This document shows positions 42,451 to 52,589 of a DNA stretch of 64,000 bases, in pieces. A program made the translations under genes and the position numbers. Numbering within the stretch: position 1 is the stretch's first letter; each line of letters opens with the position of its first letter. Below the pieces are notes generated by a model. The model had not been told where the DNA came from. It saw only the letters and a list, made by a program, of their open reading frames with translations, and did not search any database. Source of the DNA: Tritonibacter litoralis (lineage in GTDB: Bacteria; Pseudomonadota; Alphaproteobacteria; Rhodobacterales; Rhodobacteraceae); NCBI RefSeq assembly GCF_009496005.1, contig NZ_WIBF01000013.1:79900-143899 (forward strand). Direction: 5' to 3'.

Positions 42451-45400
42451 TTAGACCAACAGCAGGGCGTTTTCAGCCTGCAGCTCGTCCAGCGTGAACA
42501 GTGCGGTCTCTGCAGAGAAGCGAATGATTTCCACAAAGTTTCCGTCGCCTTCGGCGCTGACGTTCAGGATTTGCTGACCAAAGGTCTCATCAAACTCGAG
42601 TTCAAGGAAGTCGCCCAACGTGCTGTTGCTGTTAAAGCCATTCAGCAGCGCGCTGACATCCAGAACGTCCCCATCTTCCAGGGTGAAGTCCTGCACAAAG
42701 TCTTCGCGACCCAGGTCATCAAACACAAATGTATCTGCGCCTTGGCCACCAATCAGGTAATCCCGTCCTGCACCGCCAACCAAGATGTCGTCACCGCCGC
42801 GTGTCGCGATGAAGTCGTTGCCTCCGTTGCCATAGTATCGATCATCTTCGTTATTTGATCCACCCAATGAGTCAGCGAACTCGGTGCCAGAAAGAACCTC
42901 GAACCCGGTGGAATAGTTGGACTGTTGGAGCACGAATTCGAACGAGTCTGAATCCAACGTATCTTGGTCTACGACGACGATCTCACCGTCGATTTCAACC
43001 TCGTATCCTTTTGTATAGTTGCGGAACACGGTTAAGCCGAGACCTTCAAACAGACCTTCGTTCAAAAGTCCGGTGTAATGCGGGTCATATGTGCCGTTCC
43101 CAATAGGCCCAACATTACGACCTTGGCCATTGTGTCCGACCAATTGCAGAACATCATTGTCGCCAAGACCACCGTTAAACAGTTGCCCGACTGGTGCCGT
43201 TTCTGCCACCACATTGGCATCTTGATGCACTTCCAGGGATACGGTTCCCCCCACAATAAAGTCGCCGTCTGTAACCTCAATCTGAAGGTCATATTCGGTC
43301 ACAGGCACACCAACGTCATCAGTTAGCGCTCCAGCCGTTCTGATCTCACCCGTTGTGGCGTCGATTTCGAAACGATTGCCACTGTCGCCGCCAACAATGC
43401 TGTATTCGAGCGCATCCCCATCGAGATCTTCGGCTTCAACCTGATAAATGACGTCGCCCAGTGCGAAATCAGTATCGAGTACGGTGATGATGTCACTTTC
43501 TATTGTTGGCGCGTCAACCTGATTGTGCACCGTAATGGAAGCCGTCGCAGTACTGCGGTCCGTGCCATCTGAGACCACATAGGTGAAGCTGTCTTCGCCC
43601 ACAAAATTGGGGTCGGGGATGTAGGTAACCGTTCCATCAGCCGCCAGTCGCACGCTACCATGTTGCGGCTGGCTGACGTCGGCCACAACCAAAGTATCAC
43701 CGTCCGCGTCGATGTCATTGAGCAACAAGGCCGTGATGTCGGTGTTCTCGTCCTCGTTGACGTCGATCAGATCGTCAACCGCAACAGGGCCGGTATTTTC
43801 GGCGTCATAGGATTTGACCAGTTCTTCGATGGTGAAATCTTCGCCATTTTGGAATTCTACCTGTTCAACGCCCAGAACCCTGTCTGTGCCATTTGCGTGT
43901 CGGAATATCACCGCATCACCGTCACGGTAGATGTCGTAATCTTCCCGCGCACCGGCCAACAGGATTGTATCAAAACCCTCGCCACCATGCACAGCGTCAT
44001 CGCCGAAACCTGCGACAATGTAATCATCGCCCGCGCCGCCACCAAGCTGGTCTTCTTGGTTGGTGCCGATCAACAGATCATCTGCATCGCTTCCGGTTTC
44101 AAAGATCCCCTGTTGGAAATGTTCACCGCCGCGATCTTCCCACCATGCCGGGACCAACTCGTTTTGCTCATACAAGAACTCGGCACGCGGGCTGGTGTCA
44201 AAAATGTCCGACAGAAAGCTAAAGAAGCCGTACCGCGAGGGCTCGCTGATGCTGCCAAAGTTGGTGAATGCACCATCTCCGACATCACGCCAGATGTCCC
44301 AGACGGCCTGGTAAAGTTCGCGCATATAATCTGTGCGGTAAAACTCCACATAGAAATCAACCAATGATTCCGCGACTTCCGCTGGCAGGTCCGTATTGTC
44401 AAAGTGAAGAAGGTGTGCGCCGCCTTCATAGTCAGTGACCCCAATACCGTACCGATCCGCGATGTCGCGTTGTGCGTGAAGCAGATTTGACAGAGCAGGA
44501 ATAGAGGACGGATAGGTCGGATCCATCAGGTTGTTGAACAGGAATTCATGCGCGTCCACTTCTGGGTCCGCAATTGCCTCCAGCAACGCATCGCGCAGCC
44601 CGTCATTAGTGAGGGTTTGCCCGCCAAAGTAAGTCGTTACGGCAATTGAATCAAAGACTTCGGCTGGTGGGATGAATGTGTCCGGCTCATAAAACTCCCA
44701 AGCTTCAGCTGCCAGTAAGTTTTCTGTTACGCTGAGGACTGCGGTTTGCGTGCCAAGGGTTTTGTGCAAAAGTGGGCGGTCTGCTTCGTCGACCTGATTA
44801 AAGGTCTCTTCAAAGATCAGTGCCGCTTCGGTGGCTTTTTTCGCTACGAAGGCATATCGCGCTGCGTTGTCCCCCGGGTCAATCCCCCAGGTTTCGACGG
44901 CTTCGTCACGCAGGTCATAGGTATCCCGGTAGCCATAGTTCCACAGCTCGTTCCCATATTCGACGGTGACTTTCAGGTTCGGGTCAAGGTTGTCACGAAT
45001 ATATGTGGCGTAGTACTCGACCACCTCAGCATTTGCCTTGGTTGGGATCGTAAACCACAGATCCGTGCCCGCTTCGTTTGCCAGCTGAACCAGGGCTTCC
45101 ATCGGAACGCCGTATTCTGTCGCCCAGGAGCTGTCTTCAAGCTTTGGAATGTCGTCCAGAGTTTCGATAGGAGACTCGATTGTGCGCTGCCAGTTCATGG
45201 TGCGGAATTCGCGGAAGTCCTGCAGGCGCGAAATCGCTTCTGGATTAAACACTGCGCCCGCGTCGTAAAGGTCCACGTATTCTTCTTTGACCAAGGAAAT
45301 GTCGCGCACGTAATCGCCGGTGCCGTTGGGGTCGGTGTCAAAGATACGAATTTCCACCGTGCCAGAGTTGTGGGTGAACACGATCTCATTGTCACTTTGG

Positions 45401-47628
45401 CTGACGATTTCTGCGTCCAGGTGCAGACCTACGTCGCCTTCACCTTCCCAGCGCAAAACATAGGTTCCTTCGCGCCCCACGGTGCCTGAGAAGATAAAAC
45501 CACCATGTGATGCATCTTCCGGCAATGCGGTCAGGTAATCATTCTCGTCCAACAGGCCCATCTCTTCCAGTTGTCCGCGATTGTAATAACCAAACTCATT
45601 GGGGCGGCTGGCATAGTGTGGCCGCGCAAATTTCATCAGGTTCAAGAACGGCAGATGAGAGGTGTAGTCTGCAGCACCTGTCAAGCCGATCGAACCCGAG
45701 CCATCGGTCACGCCAAAAGCGCGGTCGGTTTGCGCGATCAGATCGCTTCGGGTTTCATCCACGTCTTCCACATTGATGGACACTTGCGTGGTGGTGGTGG
45801 CTTCTGCGTCGAAAACCGAAACCTCCAACTCGTGCAGGGATGTGGTTTCGAAATCCAAGGACGCGCCTTCTGCCAGCGAGATCGCTCCGGCTGCGTCAAT
45901 TTCGAACAGACCGGCGTCGTTGCCACCACTGATTTCATACTGAAGCGCATCGCCATCTACGTCTTCGGCGGTGACTTGTGCCAGAACTTGATCAGAGCCA
46001 GCTGTCTCCAGCACGCTGGTGACCGCGGTGCCAGTAACGACCGGCGCGTCGTTGACTTGCAAGACTGTGACGGAAACGTTTGCAGTTGATGTTTGTCCCG
46101 CTGCATCTGTCGCTGTGTAGCTAAAGCTGTCGGTGCCATTGAAATCTGCAGATGGTGTGTAGGTGACAGTCCCATCGGCATTCAGCACCGCTGAGCCATT
46201 CTGTGGAGCGCTTATGGACAAAATCGCGAGGGCTTCACCTGAGTCATTTTCCAACAGGTCCAGAACGACAGTTCCGTCCTCTTCGACCGCGCCGGTGTCA
46301 TCGGAGGTGATAATCTCGGGCGGCAGTTCTGGTTCGGGGAGGGGGTCCTCTGCGACCACTAGATCCGCGAGCGCGACAACGTCACTGTTTGACAGGCGCG
46401 CGAACTCCACGCCACGAACAGTGCTGGTTTCCCCGGTCGCAGTTGTGATGGTGTAGGAGCCATCTTCTTGAGCCAGAACAGTAAAATCCTCGGCTCTTCC
46501 ACGCAGCCAAATCGTGTCGTTTCCGGCTCCGCCGTCGATGTCCTTGATGCCTTCGGACAAAACGATATTGTCGTTGCCGGCGCCACCGTTCAGCGTGTCG
46601 TTGCCCGTCCGCCCTTCGAGCCAATCGTCGCCGTCGCCCCCATTAAACGCCTCGTCATAACGTCCGCCGAGGAAAACATCGTCATATTTTGAGCCGGTGA
46701 TTTCTTCGACGTCTTTGGTGAGATGTCCAAAGGTCAGCGCTGTTTCGAGAGCCGTGTCGGACAAGGGCGCATCCGAGCCAACAGCGTTGTTGTTATTGAT
46801 TGGAACATAACCGGCTGCGACGGTCTCGCCGTTGAAGTCTGCCGTTGCGCCACGTTGGTATACTGCATAGCTGTTGTCAGTTGGATTGATGTCCAGCTCT
46901 TGGCCAAGCTGCCCATAAGCCCCGACAGATTCGATAACCAGGCCTTCCTGCCCGCCGCCAAAGGTCGCACGATCGTATCCGTCGCCGCCGTCAATGAACG
47001 CACCGTTTCCGCCACTGATTGCAAAGCTGTCGCTTCCGTCTTCGCCGAACAGCTGTTTGTCACCACCTGTAGACCGGAAATAATCGTCGCCTGCACCGCC
47101 ATAAACCGCGACATCTTGGTCATAGCCAAGGAAGCGATCGTCACCCGAAGTTGCAACAATTGTTGCGACGTTCAGGCCCACACTAGCCAGCTGAAGCGTG
47201 GTTTCCAAGGCGGTTGTGGACAGCAAAGATGTGCTTGAAATATCGCTCTTGTTCAGTTGCAGGGTTGCATAATTAGCAAAGACCGTTTGATCACCAATAA
47301 CAGCTGATGCGTTGCGAGCGTTAAAGATAAAACCTGTTGTATTTGCGGAAATTCCCAGCTCTTGGCCAAGAGTTGCCCAACGGTTCACCCCGGTAATATC
47401 GATGCCTTCATTAGAGTCCTCAAAGACCAAAGCGGTGTCCTCGGATCCAAGATCAACCAGTTCTCCCTGAAGAGAGATCTGCACCTCATTGGCCTCACTA
47501 TCTAGCGCGCTTGTTGCGGCATCCGAGCTTTCTTCTGGGGCCAGTGCTGTGTCGCTTTCAATAATATCTGAATTAATTGAAAGCTCTTCAGTGAGCAGGG
47601 GCGCAATACCTTTGATTACTTTGTCCAA
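42451..47628 (-). CDS. Giant RTX/VCBS/cadherin protein with glycoside-hydrolase-like core
   Basis: Predicted secreted protein of 1725 aa. Calcium-binding nonapeptide repeats (GGAGDDYF and GGDGDDWLEGRTGND) occupy about 160-375. VCBS/cadherin-like modules follow at about 445-620 (LNADGTVTYTPSADFNGTDS). The core at 640-1170 looks like a clan GH-A barrel, with a possible acid/base Glu894 in VEYGNELWNYGY and a possible nucleophile Glu1068 in GVTDYEGGAH. RTX repeats, VCBS and cadherin modules come again, then a final RTX block (GGNDFIATRGGDDILVGGAG) and a type I-style C terminus ending in hydrophobic residues. It starts with TTG after GGAG. The substrate is unknown, probably a polysaccharide. No type I secretion genes are adjacent. 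Confidence 0.8.
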   Translation of the reverse strand: MDKVIKGIAPLLTEELSINSDIIESDTALAPEESSDAATSALDSEANEVQISLQGELVDLGSEDTALVFEDSNEGIDITGVNRWATLGQELGISANTTGFIFNARNASAVIGDQTVFANYATLQLNKSDISSTSLLSTTALETTLQLASVGLNVATIVATSGDDRFLGYDQDVAVYGGAGDDYFRSTGGDKQLFGEDGSDSFAISGGNGAFIDGGDGYDRATFGGGQEGLVIESVGAYGQLGQELDINPTDNSYAVYQRGATADFNGETVAAGYVPINNNNAVGSDAPLSDTALETALTFGHLTKDVEEITGSKYDDVFLGGRYDEAFNGGDGDDWLEGRTGNDTLNGGAGNDNIVLSEGIKDIDGGAGNDTIWLRGRAEDFTVLAQEDGSYTITTATGETSTVRGVEFARLSNSDVVALADLVVAEDPLPEPELPPEIITSDDTGAVEEDGTVVLDLLENDSGEALAILSISAPQNGSAVLNADGTVTYTPSADFNGTDSFSYTATDAAGQTSTANVSVTVLQVNDAPVVTGTAVTSVLETAGSDQVLAQVTAEDVDGDALQYEISGGNDAGLFEIDAAGAISLAEGASLDFETTSLHELEVSVFDAEATTTTQVSINVEDVDETRSDLIAQTDRAFGVTDGSGSIGLTGAADYTSHLPFLNLMKFARPHYASRPNEFGYYNRGQLEEMGLLDENDYLTALPEDASHGGFIFSGTVGREGTYVLRWEGEGDVGLHLDAEIVSQSDNEIVFTHNSGTVEIRIFDTDPNGTGDYVRDISLVKEEYVDLYDAGAVFNPEAISRLQDFREFRTMNWQRTIESPIETLDDIPKLEDSSWATEYGVPMEALVQLANEAGTDLWFTIPTKANAEVVEYYATYIRDNLDPNLKVTVEYGNELWNYGYRDTYDLRDEAVETWGIDPGDNAARYAFVAKKATEAALIFEETFNQVDEADRPLLHKTLGTQTAVLSVTENLLAAEAWEFYEPDTFIPPAEVFDSIAVTTYFGGQTLTNDGLRDALLEAIADPEVDAHEFLFNNLMDPTYPSSIPALSNLLHAQRDIADRYGIGVTDYEGGAHLLHFDNTDLPAEVAESLVDFYVEFYRTDYMRELYQAVWDIWRDVGDGAFTNFGSISEPSRYGFFSFLSDIFDTSPRAEFLYEQNELVPAWWEDRGGEHFQQGIFETGSDADDLLIGTNQEDQLGGGAGDDYIVAGFGDDAVHGGEGFDTILLAGAREDYDIYRDGDAVIFRHANGTDRVLGVEQVEFQNGEDFTIEELVKSYDAENTGPVAVDDLIDVNEDENTDITALLLNDIDADGDTLVVADVSQPQHGSVRLAADGTVTYIPDPNFVGEDSFTYVVSDGTDRSTATASITVHNQVDAPTIESDIITVLDTDFALGDVIYQVEAEDLDGDALEYSIVGGDSGNRFEIDATTGEIRTAGALTDDVGVPVTEYDLQIEVTDGDFIVGGTVSLEVHQDANVVAETAPVGQLFNGGLGDNDVLQLVGHNGQGRNVGPIGNGTYDPHYTGLLNEGLFEGLGLTVFRNYTKGYEVEIDGEIVVVDQDTLDSDSFEFVLQQSNYSTGFEVLSGTEFADSLGGSNNEDDRYYGNGGNDFIATRGGDDILVGGAGRDYLIGGQGADTFVFDDLGREDFVQDFTLEDGDVLDVSALLNGFNSNSTLGDFLELEFDETFGQQILNVSAEGDGNFVEIIRFSAETALFTLDELQAENALLLV

Positions 47629-48628
47629 TGTAAATCTCCGAAAAGATGTAGGTGCTCATATTGAGCGTTTGAAATCACAAATCAATTAACTTGGCTCGAG
47701 TGGAATTTAAAAATAAAATAACTGTGATGTGCAAATGGAATAATTTTAATAAATAAAATCTAAAAAATCACCAAGCAAGAAATGCGTCTGAATTGTGACG
47801 ATTTGTGGTGCCTTTTAAAGATTTCTGGCCTTAAAGGGTAAGTAAAATCAATGTACAAGGTGGTGTGTGCAACATGTTTGAATGTGTGTTTGAATTGTGG
47901 AGAATTGAAGGGGAAGCCGCATTTGGCCGTGCCACTTTTTGGCGGGAATCATTAATTAATGGCCGCTCTGTTTTTCTGATTGGCAAAAAGTGCATCGCGG
48001 GTGTAATAAATTTCAGATCGAGATGAAGGTGTGAGAATTGTAGTTATAAACTTATTGATGTTGGTGGGTTTTTGCAGTTCTCATTTTTCGAAGTTTATTA
48101 TTGGTAGTGTGGGCGTTTTGTGATGGCATAGATGTGCGCTCGGTAAATGGTGCGACCTGCAGCCGCGACCTAGACCCTCGGAATGGACGAAGATTGCGCT
48201 TGGTTGTTTCCAGCTGATCGACGGCTTTCATTTGGTTTGAACGAAAGCATCGCCAAGACATGGCTTCGTTCCTGCGTGGGCCAAACGTGTTGGTCGACCG
48301 GGGAATGTTCAGACCATTTGGCTTAACTTCGCGTGTCAGTGACAACGATCGCATGATCAGCCGCACGGTGTAATTGGGTTTGGCAATGATTTGGTTCAGC
48401 CGTCATCCCCTGGACCAGGGTTGCGACAGCAGACTGTGACGTTGTGCGCAGCAGCATGCATGCCCATGTGGGCTGTTGTTCAGCCAAATGCGCGGGCACA
48501 CCTTCTCTCATGGCGCCGAAGACAGAAACGTTGGGCTGTATGACTGAACGCGTTGAGAATTGGCAGAATTTTGCGGAGGCATGCCAAAGTGCAATAGTTG
48601 CGACCCAGGTGATGTTCTGCGTCGAGGA
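47629..48628. other. AT-rich intergenic region without a supported gene
   Basis: 1 kb between the giant RTX gene and the hydrolase operon, very AT-rich from 47690 to 48090, which should hold the RTX promoter. Some open frames around 48050-48640 exist on both strands but lack ribosome sites and protein-like composition. No repeats or RNA genes were seen. Confidence 0.45.
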
Positions 48629-49492
48629 TTATTCTGAGTAACCATACCAATCCAAGACGGCCTTGTTGATCGCATCGGGGGCGTCTTCCTGAATGAAGTG
48701 TCCTGCACCTTTGAGTGTTATCGACAGGTGGTATGGGAAAGCCGTTTCAAACCTGCCGCGCTCGTCTCCGTTGAACGCGAAATCCTTATCCCCCCACAAG
48801 ATCAGCGCAGGCCTGTTAGAGATGGCCGACAATCCTTCTTCAACCCTCTGAAGGAATTCATCCGCCTCTGTGAGTTGCTTGGGGAAAATGTGCGTTGGAG
48901 CACGCTTCTTACGCTGTTTAAAAGGTGCCTGGTACATATCCCAAACTTCTTTCCGAAGAGGTTTCGTGACACCCATTCTGAAGAACCACAACAGCACCCC
49001 ATTGAAGTGTTTTGCGCCCATTCGGCCCGCCATACCCCCCATGATCGATGAGAATACGCGCGGGCCGCGCCGTTTCAACGGCCATCCAAATGTATTGCCA
49101 ATGATCAGACGTTCCACGGATTGGGGGCGCGTTTGCGTCAAATGCAAACCGATCGGACCGCCCCAATCCTGCATCATGACACCAATGCCTTTCAGACCGA
49201 GCTGATCGACAAAGTCGACAATGACATCGGCCTGTTCCTTGGCCGTGTATCCAAACCCCGCTCGGGCCTGGGAAAGCCCGAAACCCGGCAGGTCAGGTGC
49301 GATACAACGGAAATGCCCTCGCAGGCCAAGAATGATGTTGCGATACAAAAACGACCACGCCGGGTTTCCATGCAACAGCAGCAAGACGGGTCCGGTTCCC
49401 TCATCGACATAGTGCATCCGCGTGCCATCGCCCAACGTGACCCACCTTGAAGTGAACGGGTATAGGGATTGGTCAGGGTCAAAGTCCGGCAT
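48629..49492 (-). CDS. Alpha/beta hydrolase, haloalkane-dehalogenase-like
   Basis: Cytoplasmic hydrolase of 287 aa. The oxyanion part HGNPAWSFLYRN (Asn43), the nucleophile elbow MMQDWGGPIGL (Asp109 followed by Trp110) and the catalytic His265 in GAGHFIQEDAPDAI are those of haloalkane dehalogenases, which use Asp rather than Ser. It may cleave carbon-halogen bonds, but related proteins include other hydrolases, so the substrate is open. It overlaps the membrane-protein gene before it by 14 bases and is the last gene of a four-gene operon. Confidence 0.8.
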   Translation of the reverse strand: MPDFDPDQSLYPFTSRWVTLGDGTRMHYVDEGTGPVLLLLHGNPAWSFLYRNIILGLRGHFRCIAPDLPGFGLSQARAGFGYTAKEQADVIVDFVDQLGLKGIGVMMQDWGGPIGLHLTQTRPQSVERLIIGNTFGWPLKRRGPRVFSSIMGGMAGRMGAKHFNGVLLWFFRMGVTKPLRKEVWDMYQAPFKQRKKRAPTHIFPKQLTEADEFLQRVEEGLSAISNRPALILWGDKDFAFNGDERGRFETAFPYHLSITLKGAGHFIQEDAPDAINKAVLDWYGYSE

Positions 49493-50222
49493 GCGCCATC
49501 ATTCCTTGATCGCGATCCCGGCGCAGGCGGGAGATCGCGATGAAATGAAACCCAAGAAAGATCGGCACGAAATAGGCAGGAAACATCGCCAGAGGGTGAT
49601 CATTGATGATATTCGGAGCGTCCAGCGCATAAAGATGCGCAAACCCGGGTGACGTTAGGATCCCTAGAACAACCGCCAGAATGAAGTCTGCGATCCCGAT
49701 TACTGTCGCGCGCCATAACAGTCGATGTGCATTTGACGCACCCATTGCCAACGCCCGGCTGGCCTGCCAGCCCGCAATCCCGGCAAGAATATCACCCAAC
49801 CCGGCGGGGAGTGCAAACAAGGCGGGCAGATCCCCGGACAACCAACCAACCACAAAGAGGCCCCCCATCAGCCGGGGGATCTGAAACGCCGCGATGGCGC
49901 TCAGAGGTGTGGCCTCGCTGAGCCGTCTGCCAAGCGGTGTTAGCCACGCCAGCGCCCAAATCCCAAACGCGCCGCCGAAGAGATACATCAACACAACGGG
50001 CGGCTCCCCAAATACGACAGGAACGTTGAACATACCCGCTTCTGACAAGGGGAGGGCCGTCGCGTACCAAGACCCAAAGACAATGCCCGCAACTGCAATG
50101 AATAGCCCAGTCTGCGCGGGGGACAGGTTCGCTCGGAAGGCGCCGAAGCTCCCGATCACGACCGCCAGCATTGGCAGTGCAATGCTGAAGATTTGCACGT
50201 AGATCACATAGAAATTTTGCAT
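49479..50222 (-). CDS. Hypothetical polytopic membrane protein
   Basis: Protein of 247 aa with about six to seven helices (FSIALPMLAVVIGSFGAF, LFIAVAGIVFGSWYATALPL, VVLMYLFGGAFGIWALAWLT, IPRLMGGLFVVGWLSGDLPA, ATVIGIADFILAVVLGILTS and FPAYFVPIFLGFHFIAIS). No transport signature is recognised. The ATG at 50222 has a GGGGGAAG ribosome site. It lies 14 bases after the carbonic anhydrase gene and overlaps the hydrolase gene. Confidence 0.6.
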   Translation of the reverse strand: MQNFYVIYVQIFSIALPMLAVVIGSFGAFRANLSPAQTGLFIAVAGIVFGSWYATALPLSEAGMFNVPVVFGEPPVVLMYLFGGAFGIWALAWLTPLGRRLSEATPLSAIAAFQIPRLMGGLFVVGWLSGDLPALFALPAGLGDILAGIAGWQASRALAMGASNAHRLLWRATVIGIADFILAVVLGILTSPGFAHLYALDAPNIINDHPLAMFPAYFVPIFLGFHFIAISRLRRDRDQGMMAHAGL

Positions 50223-50236
50223 GTTCCGCTTCCCCC

Positions 50237-50776
50237 TCAATGTCGCAGGTCAGCCAAAGGTGTCGGGGGGGCGACTTCCTGCGCGATGCCGGTCTCAACG
50301 TCGTAGAGCATCGCGGCGACACGGATGCCGCCCGGGATATTCGGTGCATCGCGCAGGGTCTGGATATCCGACAACAGATCGCTGCGCTGGTCCGTGATGG
50401 CGTTGGGGGTGACATCAACGCCCGTGCGCTGCTTGATCAGCGCCTGGAACTGCGGGTCCGCAAAGCTCTGCGCGCCGCATTTAGTATGTTGCATCAGAAC
50501 AATGTCGAACGCCGCCTCCATGGCGCCGCTCATCTTGGCGACCATGATGGCAAGCGCCGTGACCTCGTCGACGAAATTTTGCGTGACCCGGCCGCCGTTG
50601 TTGCGAAAGACCACGCAGTCGCCAAGCTCCAGACCAAGAACATGGGCCGGATCAACGCGCGCGTCGATGCAGGTCAGGATCATTGTGCCCAGCTTGGGAA
50701 ATGCCGGCATATCGCCGCTGTCAAATCCGACGGAAAAGCGGGCGTTGCGATCAAGCAATATCGATGTAGCTGTCAT
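50237..50776 (-). CDS. Beta-class carbonic anhydrase
   Basis: Zinc enzyme of 179 aa that interconverts carbon dioxide and bicarbonate. Zinc ligands and the catalytic dyad are in LTCIDARVDP (Cys36, Asp38, Arg40) and MQHTKCG (His97, Cys100), with the typical FRNNGGRVT in between. It has no signal peptide, so it is cytoplasmic. It is the second gene of the operon that starts with an NmrA-type protein; a direct link between the two functions is not evident. Confidence 0.9.
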   Translation of the reverse strand: MTATSILLDRNARFSVGFDSGDMPAFPKLGTMILTCIDARVDPAHVLGLELGDCVVFRNNGGRVTQNFVDEVTALAIMVAKMSGAMEAAFDIVLMQHTKCGAQSFADPQFQALIKQRTGVDVTPNAITDQRSDLLSDIQTLRDAPNIPGGIRVAAMLYDVETGIAQEVAPPTPLADLRH

Positions 50777-50800
50777 GTTGTTTCTTTCCTGATGATGGAT

Positions 50801-51925
50801 TTAGGCAGTTTTGAAGGGGGCAGGCGCTTGGGTGGGGCTGGGGCCATCCAAGAGCATCAACTGGTCGCGACGCGCCGCATCCTGCCAGTTGGGGTTTTCA
50901 TGCCCGCCTTTGGGCGCGCTGAGCTGCGCATTGGCTTCGTATTGGGACAGGTCTTTGAAGGTGGGGGCGCGGGTCAGCAGCATTTTGACCATGAACGCCA
51001 TGGCACCGAAGGTAGAGGCATCAGAGACATTCGGCGCCAAGCGCCGGACGTCTGCGGCGTAGCGCTCTGCGGTGGTTTTGAAGCTCTCTGCGGGTGAGCC
51101 GGTTAGCCTTTCGACATGATCCGTTGGCGCTCCAATGGCGAAGGCCCCATTTGCGATTTCTTCGGCATAGTGGCGCAGATTGTGGGTGTCGAAATCAGGA
51201 AACCCCATGGCCCGCGCGGCCTTGCAGAACATTTTGAACGAGATGGGCTGGTGGCGCACGCGACGGCCAAACACCTCGGTCAGGATCTCTGCCACATCCG
51301 CGCCGGTCAGCATGGCAGGCCCGGTCGGTCGCCACGACGTTCCGACATAGCGTTGCGGATCCTTGAGCAACGCCACGCCGCACCGCGCGATGTCACGTTC
51401 CGCCACTGGGGCGTTCGCGCCGTTACCAAATGGCAGCGGAAGTGCGCCGAGTTTGCGCGTCACTGGCGTGGTCAAAAGATAGGTGAACGCAAAAATGCCT
51501 GGGTTCAGATGGATGACACCCACATCCGGCATCCAGCGCGCGATGTTGTTGGCGATCCAGTGCTCGCGCGTCAGCATCGAGGGATGTTCTGGGCTTGGGT
51601 TCCAGCCCGACAGCAAGACCAGTGCTTCCAGCTTTGCTTCCTGTGCCGCGAGGCAAACCAACATCGTGTTGTGCAGCAAATGCGGTGCAAAGGGCGGAAT
51701 GTGAAAAGCGCGGGTGATGCCCTGCATCGCGGTGGTCAAATCGCCAAAGTCAAAGAGATTGCCCACAAAGACCTCAGCGCCAAGCGCGCTGAGCTCATCC
51801 GCGCGCCCATCTTGGCGTCGCACCATGGCGCGGACTTCAAATCCGCTTTCCAGGAAAAACCGAACCGCATCGCGCCCAATGCGTCCCGCGGCGGATGTGA
51901 CAAGGATTTTTTGGGCGTTCGCCAT
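50801..51925 (-). CDS. NmrA-type NAD(P)-binding protein
   Basis: Rossmann-fold protein of 374 aa with the atypical short-chain-dehydrogenase start ILVTSAAGRIGRDAVRFFLE and a central LEALVLLSGWNPSPEHP. Members act as redox sensors or as quinone/NADPH-dependent oxidoreductases. The C-terminal 80 residues are an extra helical part ending in a Pro-rich tail. It is the first gene of its operon and divergent from a TetR regulator, with an inverted repeat between them. Confidence 0.78.
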   Translation of the reverse strand: MANAQKILVTSAAGRIGRDAVRFFLESGFEVRAMVRRQDGRADELSALGAEVFVGNLFDFGDLTTAMQGITRAFHIPPFAPHLLHNTMLVCLAAQEAKLEALVLLSGWNPSPEHPSMLTREHWIANNIARWMPDVGVIHLNPGIFAFTYLLTTPVTRKLGALPLPFGNGANAPVAERDIARCGVALLKDPQRYVGTSWRPTGPAMLTGADVAEILTEVFGRRVRHQPISFKMFCKAARAMGFPDFDTHNLRHYAEEIANGAFAIGAPTDHVERLTGSPAESFKTTAERYAADVRRLAPNVSDASTFGAMAFMVKMLLTRAPTFKDLSQYEANAQLSAPKGGHENPNWQDAARRDQLMLLDGPSPTQAPAPFKTA

Positions 51926-51933
51926 GGTTCACC

Positions 51934-51966
51934 TTTAGATGTTGATTGTAATCTAAAATAATAGAT
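51934..51966. promoter_or_regulatory. Probable TetR operator
   Basis: TTTAGAT (51934-51940) and ATCTAAA (51951-51957) form a 7-bp inverted repeat; ATCTA pairs again with TAGAT at 51962-51966, and another ATCTAA follows at 51978. It lies in the short gap between the divergent NmrA and TetR genes, the usual place for TetR control of both. Confidence 0.6.
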
Positions 51967-52010
51967 GATATCAAAAATCTAATTTGTCAACCTGCGATCC
52001 GAGGTCCGCG

Positions 52011-52568
52011 ATGCCGAGAGTGTCCAATGTCGAAAAACAGAAGTCTCATGAGAGAATTCTTCAGGCTGCAGCTGAGCTGTCTCGTGAAAAGGGGATCGAA
52101 AACCTGAGCCTCGCCGACGTTATGGCGGCGGCGGGCATGACGCATGGCGGGTTTTATCGCCACTTTTCCAGCAAAGAAGAGTTGGCAACCGCCGCGTTAG
52201 CGAGGTCCGTTGATGGGGCAGTTGGCAACATAGAGGCCGCACCCGAAGGCGCAGAACGTGATGCTGCCCGCGCAACTTATCTCAAGACCTACTTGTCCGA
52301 AGAACATCTCAACACCCCCCGCCATGGATGTCCCATGGCGGCACTTGGGTCCGAACTGGCTCGCGCGGATGGACCCCTAAAGGCCGAAATCGCCAATGCA
52401 ACGGACAGGGTCGCTGCCTTGTTGCAGGGCGATAAAGGCATCCAAGAGGGATATAAGAAACTGGCGCTGATCGTCGGCGCGATCACGATCGCACGTTTTG
52501 CCGAGGATCCCGCGAAAGCCAGAGAGATCCTGGATGCTGCCAACGAAGGATTGCGACAGATCAGCTAA
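52011..52568 (+). CDS. TetR family transcriptional regulator
   Basis: Repressor-type protein of 185 aa. The N-terminal helix-turn-helix is SHERILQAAAELSREKGIEN then LSLADVMAAAGMTHGGFYRH, with FSSKEELATAAL after it. The C-terminal ligand domain contains RHGCPMAALGSEL. The ATG at 52011 has a GAGG site; an upstream start at 51984 would lie in the operator region. It likely represses itself and the divergent NmrA-carbonic anhydrase-hydrolase operon. Confidence 0.88.
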   Translation: MPRVSNVEKQKSHERILQAAAELSREKGIENLSLADVMAAAGMTHGGFYRHFSSKEELATAALARSVDGAVGNIEAAPEGAERDAARATYLKTYLSEEHLNTPRHGCPMAALGSELARADGPLKAEIANATDRVAALLQGDKGIQEGYKKLALIVGAITIARFAEDPAKAREILDAANEGLRQIS

Positions 52569-52589
52569 GCTACTGCCCACGAGGCATTC

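Noticed and set aside
48052..48640. Open frames on both strands between the RTX gene and the hydrolase
   Set aside because: No ribosome sites, no known motifs and overlapping frames on both strands; treated as non-coding.
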